IMG/VR virus record: IMGVR_UViG_3300032287_003646
Span: 1 to 22,000 of that record
Source of the DNA: a virus
Length of the DNA: 22,000 bases
Reading direction: 5' to 3' (one strand)
The notes under the pieces are model-generated. The model was not told the DNA's origin, did not search any database, and was given only the letters and a program-made list of their open reading frames with translations. Position numbers and translations under genes: made by a program. Shown in pieces: positions 11,084 to 18,373 of the stretch. Position 1 is the stretch's first letter. Each line of letters starts with the position of its first letter.

Positions 11084-11293
11084 ATGGCTGACAAAAAAGA
11101 AAAAAAGTGGATTCAAGACGCTGACATCAAAGAGGGTGCTTTTACTGCTAAGGCAAAAAAGAAAGGCATCACTTCGGCGCAGCTACAAGAAAACGTATTG
11201 TCTGATCCGGATAAGTACGATGAAAAGACAGTAAAGCAAGCCAACCTTCGCCGGACTCTAGTAGGATTACATAAGAAGAAATCTAAGGCATAA
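11084..11293 (+). CDS. Small basic Lys-rich phage protein
   Basis: 69 residues. MADKKEKKWIQDADIKEGAF, then TAKAKKKGIT, PDKYDEKTVKQANLRRTL and a Lys-rich end. The KWIQ...(K)xGAFTAKAKxxG...DPDKY...VxQAxLxxTL pattern is one I recall from small proteins encoded near virion genes in diverse phages; their function is not established to my knowledge. Strong Shine-Dalgarno (GGAGG, 8 nt before the ATG), unlike most late genes. Possibly a nucleic-acid-associated virion component. Confidence 0.78.
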   Translation: MADKKEKKWIQDADIKEGAFTAKAKKKGITSAQLQENVLSDPDKYDEKTVKQANLRRTLVGLHKKKSKA

Positions 11294-11298
11294 GTCAA

Positions 11299-11883
11299 AT
11301 GTTGTTTGAAGAAGAACGCAGTGATCCTAGTAAATACATAGGAATATTTAATGACGGCAAAATTAAAAAATCCTTTGGAGATAATTATCGAGTAAAAGCA
11401 AGCGAAGGTATCGGCGGCCAATACCCCTGGAACCCAGGTCGAAACAATGAACAAGATATTCTCAATAAAATACAATCTCAAAAAATCACACTCAACCCGC
11501 GCCTTGGAAAAGTTGATAAAGAAGCACCATTAAATCATCAACTATTTATAGGACTTGGTCGTTTTGTACGCGATGAAAACTATGATTTTCAAGCCGGCAG
11601 GCCATTGACCAATCACACACCAAAAGACAACCCAGACTTTAGTGATATTTGGATGGCTTCTTACAAAATTAGTCCTACCATTCCGCCGGATAAACGAGCA
11701 AAAAATCGAATGCCTTCTGCATCAAATCCAGATCCAAATGGATACATCAGACAACTTGCAGAGAGACAAGCTACTAATGACGTGGAGGGAGAACCTTCAA
11801 CCGCTGCCCTGCTAAGCGATAAAAAACTTACAGAAGTAAGTACTCCTGCTGGATCGGCAGAAGAAGAAACAAAAACAAGTTGA
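11299..11883 (+). CDS. Hypothetical late protein, 194 residues
   Basis: Starts MLFEEERSDPSKYIGIFNDG. The N-terminal half is mixed; from about residue 130 it is Pro/Ser/Lys-rich and ends in an acidic Ser/Thr/Glu tail (AGSAEEETKTS), probably disordered. No TM segment or enzyme motif. It follows the small basic gene by 5 bases and looks co-translated with it. Probably virion-associated by position only. Confidence 0.75.
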   Translation: MLFEEERSDPSKYIGIFNDGKIKKSFGDNYRVKASEGIGGQYPWNPGRNNEQDILNKIQSQKITLNPRLGKVDKEAPLNHQLFIGLGRFVRDENYDFQAGRPLTNHTPKDNPDFSDIWMASYKISPTIPPDKRAKNRMPSASNPDPNGYIRQLAERQATNDVEGEPSTAALLSDKKLTEVSTPAGSAEEETKTS

Positions 11884-11892
11884 AATATAATA
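11884..11892 (+). promoter_or_regulatory. Late motif AATATAATA
   Basis: Contains a perfect TATAAT; 17 nt before the ATG at 11910. One of six sites 17-21 nt from their start codon. Confidence 0.45.
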
Positions 11893-11909
11893 AATAAAAA
11901 GGTAGCGAT

Positions 11910-12533
11910 ATGGGACTTAGAAGCGCTATGGCCGGCATGGCCCGAAATGTTGTCAATAAACTTGAAGCCCCTGTGGCAGCGCAAGTTGGTACTCAGGCAG
12001 CAAGGCGCGGCATGTCTGATATGAGCAAGGCCATTCTTAAAGATTCAATTCCAAGTGCAGTTTTAACCACAGGATTTAATCTTATTGCAGGTGCCAATCC
12101 ACTGACTGCCCTGGCGGCAGGCGCAATTGATCTTGGTATAAACTACGGCGGCCTTCAGTTAGCTGGTAAATACTCCCCTGGCAACCTAGGTAAATTGTCT
12201 TATACGGACCCAAGAACAAAAGAGCTGGTAGAACACAATCAATTTATTCCTTCTCGTATGCAACGTGGCATACAAATGGTTGCGCCAATTGCATCAAGTC
12301 TTGCAATCATGCCTTTAATTCAAGCGCAAGAACAACAGCAACCAGAGCAAATGGATCAGACCGTCTCAACTAATCAACAAATTATGCAACGCCAATACAT
12401 TAATAATCTACAAAATCAAACGCTTTCCCCTGGGACTAACTTTCAAATGCAAGGGCTTGAATCTACGCTGGATCCAGCAGCACAAGATTTTGAAATTGCC
12501 TTAGCCATGATGGCAAACACGGGAGTACGGTGA
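11910..12533 (+). CDS. Gly/Ala-rich late protein, likely membrane-interacting
   Basis: 207 residues, starting MGLRSAMAGMARNVVNKLEA with an AAAAGG ribosome site. Hydrophobic small-residue stretches at about 48-86 (AVLTTGFNLIAGANPLTALA and on) and 121-138 (IQMVAPIASSLAIMPLIQ). The C-terminal third is Gln/Met/Asn-rich. Like its neighbours it is not a classical membrane protein but looks like glycine-zipper-type internal virion proteins that insert into the host envelope on ejection. Its stop overlaps the next start (GTGA). Confidence 0.78.
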   Translation: MGLRSAMAGMARNVVNKLEAPVAAQVGTQAARRGMSDMSKAILKDSIPSAVLTTGFNLIAGANPLTALAAGAIDLGINYGGLQLAGKYSPGNLGKLSYTDPRTKELVEHNQFIPSRMQRGIQMVAPIASSLAIMPLIQAQEQQQPEQMDQTVSTNQQIMQRQYINNLQNQTLSPGTNFQMQGLESTLDPAAQDFEIALAMMANTGVR

Positions 12534-13573
12534 CCTCCATGAGCGCACTTGATCGTGTTTTAAATTTTGGCAAAAGCCTAAAAGAAGGCTATACCACTGC
12601 TGCGGAAATGATGTCCGCAGCTGGAGATAGGGGACATAGCATCTTCAATCCTACGTTTTATCGTGAACTCAAAGCAGGCGCTCCCGAGCAAACAGTACGA
12701 AGAATTGTAGCAGATCCCGGAACTAATATCGGCAGGCCTCAACAAGTTGTTACATCTCCTGGAAGGGATCCTATTTCTTTAACAGAAACGCCCGGTAAGT
12801 TTTTAGGGGCTTATACAGCACGCCTGTTAACAGATGTTGGAAATGATTCCACTAGGCGTTTTTATTGGCGCTACAACCATCCTTTAGCAATTGCAGATAA
12901 AGTTCTTGAAAATGCTATTGGAGAAAAAGTTGCACAAAAACTTACTCCAACGCAACGAGCTTTAGTTAATTTGGGAGCGGTTGCACCAGCTGCTGCATCC
13001 ATGGGAGTCTATGATATTACAAATCCGGAAGAACAATTTAGGCCTAAAGGCTACACACAAGAATACTCGGCACTTGGTTCAGGTGATCGCAGGATATCTG
13101 TTCAACCAGGACAAGAATTGTTTGATCGCTTCTTTTTGCAACGCCAAGGGGATCCTTTGAAGTATGCAACTGCAAAGGCAGAAATTCCTGAGCTAACTCC
13201 AGAGCGTTACGGTAACTATATGAATTTTCGGTATCAAGATAAAGGATTGCTTGGCCTGGGACTTGTTAAGGCAACCCCTGAAAATTTACAGGGTGTTCCA
13301 GAGGCTAGGATTCTTAACATACCCGTAAGTGTCCCTACAGTTACCGCAATTGCTGGTGGAGCGGCTGCATTGCGTTATGCCGGACAAAATAAAGTTAAGC
13401 CAGGGAAAATGGCACTAGCAGGCCTAGCTGGTTCCACCGCTGGAGCAACAGTGGGCAATCTTGTGAATGAAGTAATTGCCATGGCAAACCGACCCAAGCT
13501 CCCCGACTTACATCAGTACCAAGAGCAATACGGCATGAATTTTATTAATGATTCTCAGCAAGGAATAAGCTGA
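12530..13573 (+). CDS. Late protein with C-terminal Gly/Ala-rich hydrophobic segments
   Basis: 347 residues. The GTG at 12530 overlaps the preceding stop by 4 bases and has GGGAG just upstream; an ATG at 12539 is an alternative. Residues 1-260 are soluble and mixed, with PTQRALVNLGAVAPAAASMG at 140-159. Two small-residue hydrophobic stretches lie at about 267-283 and 293-318 (KMALAGLAGSTAGATVGNLV). The tail is Tyr/Gln/Asn-rich. No homolog recognised. It forms a coupled pair with the upstream gene and is probably an internal or ejected protein. Confidence 0.8.
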   Translation: MTSMSALDRVLNFGKSLKEGYTTAAEMMSAAGDRGHSIFNPTFYRELKAGAPEQTVRRIVADPGTNIGRPQQVVTSPGRDPISLTETPGKFLGAYTARLLTDVGNDSTRRFYWRYNHPLAIADKVLENAIGEKVAQKLTPTQRALVNLGAVAPAAASMGVYDITNPEEQFRPKGYTQEYSALGSGDRRISVQPGQELFDRFFLQRQGDPLKYATAKAEIPELTPERYGNYMNFRYQDKGLLGLGLVKATPENLQGVPEARILNIPVSVPTVTAIAGGAAALRYAGQNKVKPGKMALAGLAGSTAGATVGNLVNEVIAMANRPKLPDLHQYQEQYGMNFINDSQQGIS

Positions 13574-13580
13574 TAAAATT
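13572..13580 (+). promoter_or_regulatory. Late motif GATAAAATT
   Basis: Overlaps the stop of the preceding gene; 26 nt before the ATG at 13607. Weakest match of the series, with T at the last position. Confidence 0.35.
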
Positions 13581-13606
13581 AATGTATTGAAAGATAGTTT
13601 GTAAAC

Positions 13607-14518
13607 ATGGTAGCGCCTTTCCTATATGGTCCCGGCGGGCAAACTCCCGAGCAAATGCAGGTTATTGAACAAATTGCACAGCGTAAGCAATCTTCTCAAG
13701 GGCAAGCGCCGGGGTCTCCATCCGCTTGGGGTCTTAACTTAGACGGTGCAGGGATGTCGGCTAAGTTTGATGCTTATATGCAAAGATTGCGAGCAGTACC
13801 TGGTCAGATAACTGAAACAGTTCAAAATATTCCTTCAGGCGCTAAAACTGCCGCAAGCCGCACCGCTCGTTATGCTCCTGGCGCTGCCGTTGCTTTAGGT
13901 CAATTTGGTCAAGGCAATATTCTTGAGGGCCTTGGTGCAGGTGCTGGCACTGCTGTTGCCGGTAAACTATTGCAAGGCGTTGGAAGAGGCAATCCGCTTC
14001 TTGGTGGTGCACTCATGGTTGGCGGCAGCCTGCTAGGAGGAGGTATTGGTAGTGCTGTAGGCCATGCCGTTAGTGGGATCGGTGGCCAGCTCGCCGGGGG
14101 CCTTGGGCAGCTTATGGGGGGCGCTCAGGCTACCGCACAGAACGTTGCTAATACCGTAGGAGGTGTTCAGCGGGAAGCAGGCACCTCTGCTGGTAGCGGC
14201 AAAGAGGTAGGACTTGGTGGCATGAGTGACCAGGAGTTCAACCGCCTTAAGGCCCTGGAGCAAATGGGAATCAATACTAAACTTTCCTATGCACAATCAA
14301 TGATGCCGCTAATTAACCAACAGAAGCAAAACGATTTTGTGCGCTTCATGCAAGCCAATCAACAACAAGGTCAGATTACTGGCGCACTTAATCGTCAAGC
14401 CCGTGCTTATGATTTGGTTTCTCAGTCATCTGCTGAAAATACCGCTATTACTCAACAGATGCTTGCATCTAATCTTTACGGTCAGGTTGCAGGAAACTTT
14501 GCCAGCGCTCGCGCTTAA
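13607..14518 (+). CDS. Glycine-zipper late protein, 303 residues
   Basis: N-terminus MVAPFLYGPGGQTPEQMQVI, helical to about 90. An 80-residue Gly/Ala/Leu-rich core follows (about 92-172, e.g. GGALMVGGSLLGGGIGSAVG), repeating small residues in glycine-zipper spacing. The C-terminus (about 210-303) is a Gln-rich helical region with NQQKQNDFVRFMQANQQQGQ. The core suggests helix packing in a membrane or pore; this fits proteins that cross the envelope during DNA ejection, but I see no homology that proves it. No Shine-Dalgarno. Confidence 0.8.
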   Translation: MVAPFLYGPGGQTPEQMQVIEQIAQRKQSSQGQAPGSPSAWGLNLDGAGMSAKFDAYMQRLRAVPGQITETVQNIPSGAKTAASRTARYAPGAAVALGQFGQGNILEGLGAGAGTAVAGKLLQGVGRGNPLLGGALMVGGSLLGGGIGSAVGHAVSGIGGQLAGGLGQLMGGAQATAQNVANTVGGVQREAGTSAGSGKEVGLGGMSDQEFNRLKALEQMGINTKLSYAQSMMPLINQQKQNDFVRFMQANQQQGQITGALNRQARAYDLVSQSSAENTAITQQMLASNLYGQVAGNFASARA

Positions 14519-14523
14519 TAGCT

Positions 14524-15063
14524 ATGGGATTTAGAGTTGATCCAGCCGAAGCTTTTAGGGGCATCCAACCAGGTTCTGCTCCAGGGCTTTTTAGTTCAAA
14601 TTTAACTAATGCAATTCCATTGGCTAAATTTAAATACAGTTTTCCGGAGTTAACTACCCCAACCACAGCCTCTACTGGTGTTCCGGGAAATCTTCCACCT
14701 GGAATGAGTGCTTCTGATTATGGGTTTTTTACTGATCCTAAAATTCCTAGTGGCGTCAAAGAAATTAAAGCTTTAATGCCACCGCAGCGCACTTTAGAAG
14801 AAGATAAAGCTCGTTGGCAAGCACAAGCAGATTTTATGACACAATTAGAAAATGCCCGTGGGGATAGAACGCAGCAATATGCGCTTGTAAACAGCATAAT
14901 GAATTCACTGGGAAGTATTGGTAGAAATGTTGGTTCCAGGTATGGATCTGATCCTGATTCTGTAGCAGCAGCTGCTCAACGCATGGCAGCACTATCCGCA
15001 GGTGCATCACAAAGCCTGGCGCCTCTTCCTAATATTCCAGCGGTCAGATATTACAATGTCTAA
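14524..15063 (+). CDS. Hypothetical late protein, 179 residues
   Basis: Starts MGFRVDPAEAFRGIQPGSAP, 5 bases after the previous stop. The first 100 residues are Pro/Gly/Thr-rich and probably extended. A helical part then follows (RTLEEDKARWQAQADFMTQL) and an Ala-rich C-terminus ending NIPAVRYYNV. No membrane segment. Position and composition suggest a virion component. Confidence 0.77.
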   Translation: MGFRVDPAEAFRGIQPGSAPGLFSSNLTNAIPLAKFKYSFPELTTPTTASTGVPGNLPPGMSASDYGFFTDPKIPSGVKEIKALMPPQRTLEEDKARWQAQADFMTQLENARGDRTQQYALVNSIMNSLGSIGRNVGSRYGSDPDSVAAAAQRMAALSAGASQSLAPLPNIPAVRYYNV

Positions 15064-15067
15064 TTGC

Positions 15068-15076
15068 TGTAAAATA
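15068..15076 (+). promoter_or_regulatory. Late motif TGTAAAATA
   Basis: 18 nt before the ATG at 15095, followed by an A-rich leader ending AAACCA, as in the leader at 15665-15692. Confidence 0.5.
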
Positions 15077-15094
15077 TAAAAAGCAATTAAACCA

Positions 15095-15652
15095 ATGAAA
15101 TTTATCTGGGACACAAGCAATAACCTGGGAGACTATAACACTTTCTCGGGTAGCAAAAAATCCTATGCAAATGTCTTTGGTTCAAACAAGGAGAAAGGAA
15201 TGGCAGTAAATCCGTTTACAGTAGGTGTAGCAGGAGCTTTTTCTCTTGCTAACGGTCTTATTGGTGCTGATGCACAAAATAAATCCATCGGTTTGCAGAT
15301 GGATATGGCGGCACGCGCTCAGGAATTTCAAGAGCGTGCTTTTGCAACTAACGCTCTTCAGCAACGCTGGGGCGCAATTGAAGTTCCCGCTTGGCAACAA
15401 TACCTACAAGGTAACGCAGCACTTAAGCAACAAAATATTTTTGATCCAAAACAAATGGCTTTGGAGTCAGATCGTTATGGTTTTAATCTTAAAGACGAAC
15501 TTTCTCCTGATGCCTTAAAATACACACAAAAGAAAAACAGGGATACCCTGGAAAATGCAATCAAAGCTCAAGGCGCAGCTGCTGAACGGCATTTTGGCTA
15601 TTCAACTCCCAGTCCTTTTGCATTCTCAAATCCTTCATATTCCGTAGGTTAA
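15095..15652 (+). CDS. Late protein resembling internal/ejection proteins; two possible starts
   Basis: 185 residues from 15095, 150 from an internal ATG at 15200. The first ATG has the conserved late leader; the second (MAVNPFTVGVAGAFSLANGL) has a good Shine-Dalgarno, AAGGAG with 6 nt spacing, and directly begins a hydrophobic Gly/Ala segment. A helix rich in Gln/Ala/Met follows (SIGLQMDMAARAQEFQERAF). The hydrophobic start plus Gln/Ala helix reminds me of T7 gp14-like ejection proteins, at a low level of certainty. Confidence 0.75.
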   Translation: MKFIWDTSNNLGDYNTFSGSKKSYANVFGSNKEKGMAVNPFTVGVAGAFSLANGLIGADAQNKSIGLQMDMAARAQEFQERAFATNALQQRWGAIEVPAWQQYLQGNAALKQQNIFDPKQMALESDRYGFNLKDELSPDALKYTQKKNRDTLENAIKAQGAAAERHFGYSTPSPFAFSNPSYSVG

Positions 15653-15664
15653 GTCTTAAGTTGT

Positions 15665-15673
15665 ATTAAAATA
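15665..15673 (+). promoter_or_regulatory. Late motif ATTAAAATA
   Basis: 19 nt before the ATG at 15693; the leader then reads AGCATAAACCA, shared in part with the leaders at 15095 and 17745. Confidence 0.5.
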
Positions 15674-15692
15674 AAAAAAAGAGCATAAACCA

Positions 15693-16577
15693 ATGGGTGG
15701 TCAACCTACTTATGAACGTCCAACTCCTGATCCGACAGTTCAGGCGCTTAATGCGCATACGTTAAAACGTTTGCAGCATGATGAAGCAATAAAAGATGCT
15801 CAAGATCTTGTTGATAAACAAAGAGCAGAAGCGGTAGTAACTACTGGCAAGGAAGGTTTTAATTCTTTTCTTAGCAATCTAAAAAACAGATATAGCTCTG
15901 GTCTTGAAACCACACAAGGAGCTAAAGCGGCCTACGACAAATACGTTGCAGATTACAACTTAGGCAAGGACTTTTCTGGTGCATCTGAATTTAATAATTT
16001 TTACGCAACTACCACAAACAAGGAAGCAGGTGACCGCACCTATCTAGCAGGACAAACTTACAGGGATCTCCTGGGACGTGAGGCAAAAGCTGATGAGCTT
16101 GAGAGATTTAATACTAGTGCCACCCATGGTTTTACCCTTGGGATGCTTGCTGATAGCCTTAAAAATTCAGATGAATACAAACAAAGCGCAAGTTATTTTG
16201 CTAGCCCAGCAGAAGCTGAAGCTTCTTTTAAATATGGAACACAAGTTCGTGATGCAGCAGGCAAGAAAACTGGCAAATATTCTTATACATTTAATCCCAA
16301 AACAAGTCCTACCCTTGACAGCGGCTCCTTAAAAGCAGGTGGTATTTCTTTTGGCGAGTCACCTACTACAATTACTGGCACACCAGAAGAAATTGAAGCT
16401 GCAAGAAAGAAGGAAGACATGAAAACCACCTTCTTGTACAACGCAGGGCTTGCCAACCTTCAAGGGCAAATTGAAAAAGAAACCACTAAAATTAAAAATG
16501 CTGGCGCTAAGGAAGTTGCGCAAGTTCAAGGGCAAGGTCAATTACTATCAAACCTTACCTCAGGTTTTTGGGGATAA
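15693..16577 (+). CDS. Late protein with a DUF4214/linker-like motif
   Basis: 294 residues. Residues about 118-166 read YRDLLGREAKADELERFN, then GFTLGMLADSLKNSDEYKQS, matching the DUF4214 pattern (YR.LLGR..D...L..F......G..L..LA..L..S.EY), related to phycobilisome linker-type repeats found in surface and phage proteins. N-terminal region charged and helical; C-terminal region has Ser/Thr/Gly beta-like stretches, then EIEAARKKEDMKTTFLYNAG and a helical Gln-rich end. No TM segment. Probably a structural or adhesion-like virion protein. The motif is clear; the role is inferred. Confidence 0.8.
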   Translation: MGGQPTYERPTPDPTVQALNAHTLKRLQHDEAIKDAQDLVDKQRAEAVVTTGKEGFNSFLSNLKNRYSSGLETTQGAKAAYDKYVADYNLGKDFSGASEFNNFYATTTNKEAGDRTYLAGQTYRDLLGREAKADELERFNTSATHGFTLGMLADSLKNSDEYKQSASYFASPAEAEASFKYGTQVRDAAGKKTGKYSYTFNPKTSPTLDSGSLKAGGISFGESPTTITGTPEEIEAARKKEDMKTTFLYNAGLANLQGQIEKETTKIKNAGAKEVAQVQGQGQLLSNLTSGFWG

Positions 16578-16592
16578 GTGCAGATTTAGGTT

Positions 16593-16601
16593 TGCTATGA
16601 T
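16593..16601 (+). promoter_or_regulatory. Extended -10 candidate TGCTATGAT
   Basis: TG, one base, then TATGAT, 23 nt before the ATG at 16625. This differs from the TARAAT series but may serve the same purpose at this junction. Confidence 0.35.
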
Positions 16602-16624
16602 TTAAACAGTTAACCAAGATTGAC

Positions 16625-16912
16625 ATGGCTTTACCCGATATTTCAGCCAATGAATATTACAGGCAGGCTCTAGCAAAAAGCCAAAGTGCTGACGCAGATA
16701 CTAAATCTAGTGGTCAAGCTGAGCTTGATGATATTTACAAGCAACGTTACCAGCAAGAGTATGGTGGCATGGGTGCCGCTGCCCTTGGTGATTTTAAAAC
16801 TCTTCTTGGTCGCCTGGAAGGTTCTAAAATTCGTCAGCAACAAGCTAAAGATATCTCGGCCCGCCCGAACATCTATGCTACTGGCCTTGCTAACATGATG
16901 GCTAATTTCTGA
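16625..16912 (+). CDS. Small helical late protein, 95 residues
   Basis: Starts MALPDISANEYYRQALAKSQ. Ala/Gln/Tyr-rich, with QRYQQEYGGMGAAALGDFKT in the middle and a Gln/Lys-rich helix (GSKIRQQQAKD) before an Ala/Met-rich end. No TM segment or enzyme motif. No Shine-Dalgarno. Probably a minor virion or assembly protein. Confidence 0.72.
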   Translation: MALPDISANEYYRQALAKSQSADADTKSSGQAELDDIYKQRYQQEYGGMGAAALGDFKTLLGRLEGSKIRQQQAKDISARPNIYATGLANMMANF

Positions 16913-16938
16913 TTTATTAATTGCTTAGGTAAAGAAAA

Positions 16939-17226
16939 ATGGCCGTTGATCTTAGTTATCAAAATGACCCCCGCTGGGGGAGTTTTACGGACGAAGAAAA
17001 ATCGGCCTATGATAAAGAACGCCTTAAGCAGGACTACAATCCGACGCTTACGGAAGATCAACTCAAAGCGTACAAGGATACTGCTGCAGTAAGCTACGAA
17101 TACAAAAAGAAGCAGCTTGAAGACACCCGTGCCCAACAGGAAGCTCTTAACGCCCAAAGACAGCAGTATAGTCAACAAGACGAGGCTAGAGACTACCAAC
17201 AGGCCAACCAAGCTTATCGATATTGA
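16939..17226 (+). CDS. Small highly charged coiled-coil protein, 95 residues
   Basis: Starts MAVDLSYQNDPRWGSFTDEE. From about residue 45 it is a strongly polar helix (YEYKKKQLEDTRAQQEALNA and on), rich in Gln, Arg and Glu, a likely coiled coil. It ends QANQAYRY just where the next gene's recognisable sequence begins, in the +1 frame. A scaffold or packaging accessory is possible. No Shine-Dalgarno. Confidence 0.72.
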   Translation: MAVDLSYQNDPRWGSFTDEEKSAYDKERLKQDYNPTLTEDQLKAYKDTAAVSYEYKKKQLEDTRAQQEALNAQRQQYSQQDEARDYQQANQAYRY

Positions 17227-17713
17227 GCTGTTTGATTCTTGGGCAGACAATTTAGATTCGTCTACTCAAGAGTCATTTTACTCTTTTGCTTCTGAAAGTT
17301 ACTCCGTAATTGAGTGTTACCTCTATGCCCGCTTCCTTGGGTATAGAGGTAGTATTGTTGCGTGCGATGAATGGGTTAAAGATCGATATGATAAGCCAGA
17401 TTACCGCAAGGTACTGGCGAATGAAATCGATGAAATGCAAGAAGATATTCGTAAATTGCGGGATGCAGTTGAAAATTCTGTCGTAAAGCGTGACGCAGGT
17501 GTTGCTCGCATTGCTCAAATGCAAAAAGAATTGCGTGGCACAATTGCTCAGATGGAAGAATTTACTTCTGCAAAAGATCGCAAGGGCCTGTTGATGGCTG
17601 GTGCGGATAGGGCCATTCGTGAGATCATGTTTATTTTTAAAGATGATCCCATTGAATTACCGTTGCACGAAGCCACAATGAGCGTATGGGCACGCATGCA
17701 ATTAGAAGAATAA
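17117..17713 (+). CDS. Candidate small terminase subunit (start uncertain)
   Basis: The convincing protein begins near 17222 (ELFDSWADNLDSSTQESFYS) and runs 163 residues. It has a compact helical N-terminus with a helix-turn-helix-like YARFLGYRGSIVACDEWVKD, a coiled-coil-like centre (EIDEMQEDIRKLRDAVENSV to MQKELRGTIAQMEEF) and a C-terminal part, like small terminases (DNA-binding, coiled coil, tail). It lies just upstream of the large terminase, which it would help bind DNA and start packaging. No ATG, GTG or TTG exists between 17129 and 17222 in frame; starts at 17117 (TTG) or 17129 (GTG) would overlap the previous gene by about 100 bases, and at 17222 only an ATT is available. Identity is an inference. 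Confidence 0.6.
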   Translation: MKTPVPNRKLLTPKDSSIVNKTRLETTNRPTKLIDIELFDSWADNLDSSTQESFYSFASESYSVIECYLYARFLGYRGSIVACDEWVKDRYDKPDYRKVLANEIDEMQEDIRKLRDAVENSVVKRDAGVARIAQMQKELRGTIAQMEEFTSAKDRKGLLMAGADRAIREIMFIFKDDPIELPLHEATMSVWARMQLEE

Positions 17714-17716
17714 TGT

Positions 17717-17725
17717 TCTAAAATA
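17717..17725 (+). promoter_or_regulatory. Late motif TCTAAAATA
   Basis: 19 nt before the ATG at 17745. The leader contains AGCATAAA, as in the leader of the gene at 15693. Confidence 0.5.
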
Positions 17726-17744
17726 AAAACAAAGCATAAATCTC

Positions 17745-17918
17745 ATGCCTGCTCCCGTACCCCCCAAAGGCAAGCCTCCCGCCGGTAAAGCTGTTCCCCC
17801 TAAGGGCAAGCCTGGCGCAGAAGGTAAGGCACCCGCTGGTAAAGCTGTTCCTCCCAAGGAAAGCCCTAAGGACAAGATGGCTCGTCTGCGGGAAATGCAA
17901 AACAAAAAGAAAAAATAA
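17745..17918 (+). CDS. Lys/Pro/Ala-rich basic protein with internal repeats, 57 residues
   Basis: Starts MPAPVPPKGKPPAGKAVPPK. A unit of the form K-(A/P)-P-A-G-K-A-V-P-P-K occurs twice (about residues 10-20 and 28-38), and the DNA units are clearly related. The end is Lys-rich (MQNKKKK). It resembles histone-H1-like basic tails: disordered, highly positive and likely to bind DNA non-specifically. It could be packed with, or help condense, phage DNA. No standard Shine-Dalgarno; late motif upstream. The next gene starts 2 bases after its stop. Confidence 0.72.
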   Translation: MPAPVPPKGKPPAGKAVPPKGKPGAEGKAPAGKAVPPKESPKDKMARLREMQNKKKK

Positions 17919-17920
17919 CT

Positions 17921-18373
17921 ATGGGCGCTACTTCTAAATACCCTACTTCTGGTGACGGTGGCAGCAATGCCACCGGTTTTTATCAGAATGCAATGCAAAA
18001 TGCAAAGCAACAGGTAGCCAATGTTGGGCAAACGCAACAAGCGCAAGCCAAACCAGGCCAGCCACCTAATGCCCCTGGGGATGCAAGCAGTTCCTTGGAT
18101 GCATACAACAACTATATGGCAAGAACTGGGCCGCAAAATAATCCTCCTTTTCGTCGGAGCCAATCTGAGGCTGCCCCGCCACCCAACTACAGTGCAATTT
18201 TTGGCGGCGATTGGAATACACAAGCATCTGCGGCTCCTGCCATGCAGCCCCCTGGAAGCGCCCCACAGCCCCCTGGAAACACACCGCCTACTCAACAGCG
18301 CACACGCCCCGGTCAAAAGCCTCCGCAGGGCATTACAATGGGTGCTGGACGTGCCAGCCGTTCCTTTGAGTAA
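17921..18373 (+). CDS. Disordered Pro/Gln/Gly-rich late protein, 150 residues
   Basis: Starts MGATSKYPTSGDGGSNATGF. A Gln/Asn/Ala-rich helical part runs to about 50, followed by Pro-rich disordered sequence with near-repeats (PPGSAPQPPGNTPP). No recognisable domain. Its TAA overlaps the ATG of the next gene (TAATG). It sits between the basic 57-residue protein and the small gene before the large terminase, probably in the packaging/DNA-binding group. Confidence 0.72.
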   Translation: MGATSKYPTSGDGGSNATGFYQNAMQNAKQQVANVGQTQQAQAKPGQPPNAPGDASSSLDAYNNYMARTGPQNNPPFRRSQSEAAPPPNYSAIFGGDWNTQASAAPAMQPPGSAPQPPGNTPPTQQRTRPGQKPPQGITMGAGRASRSFE

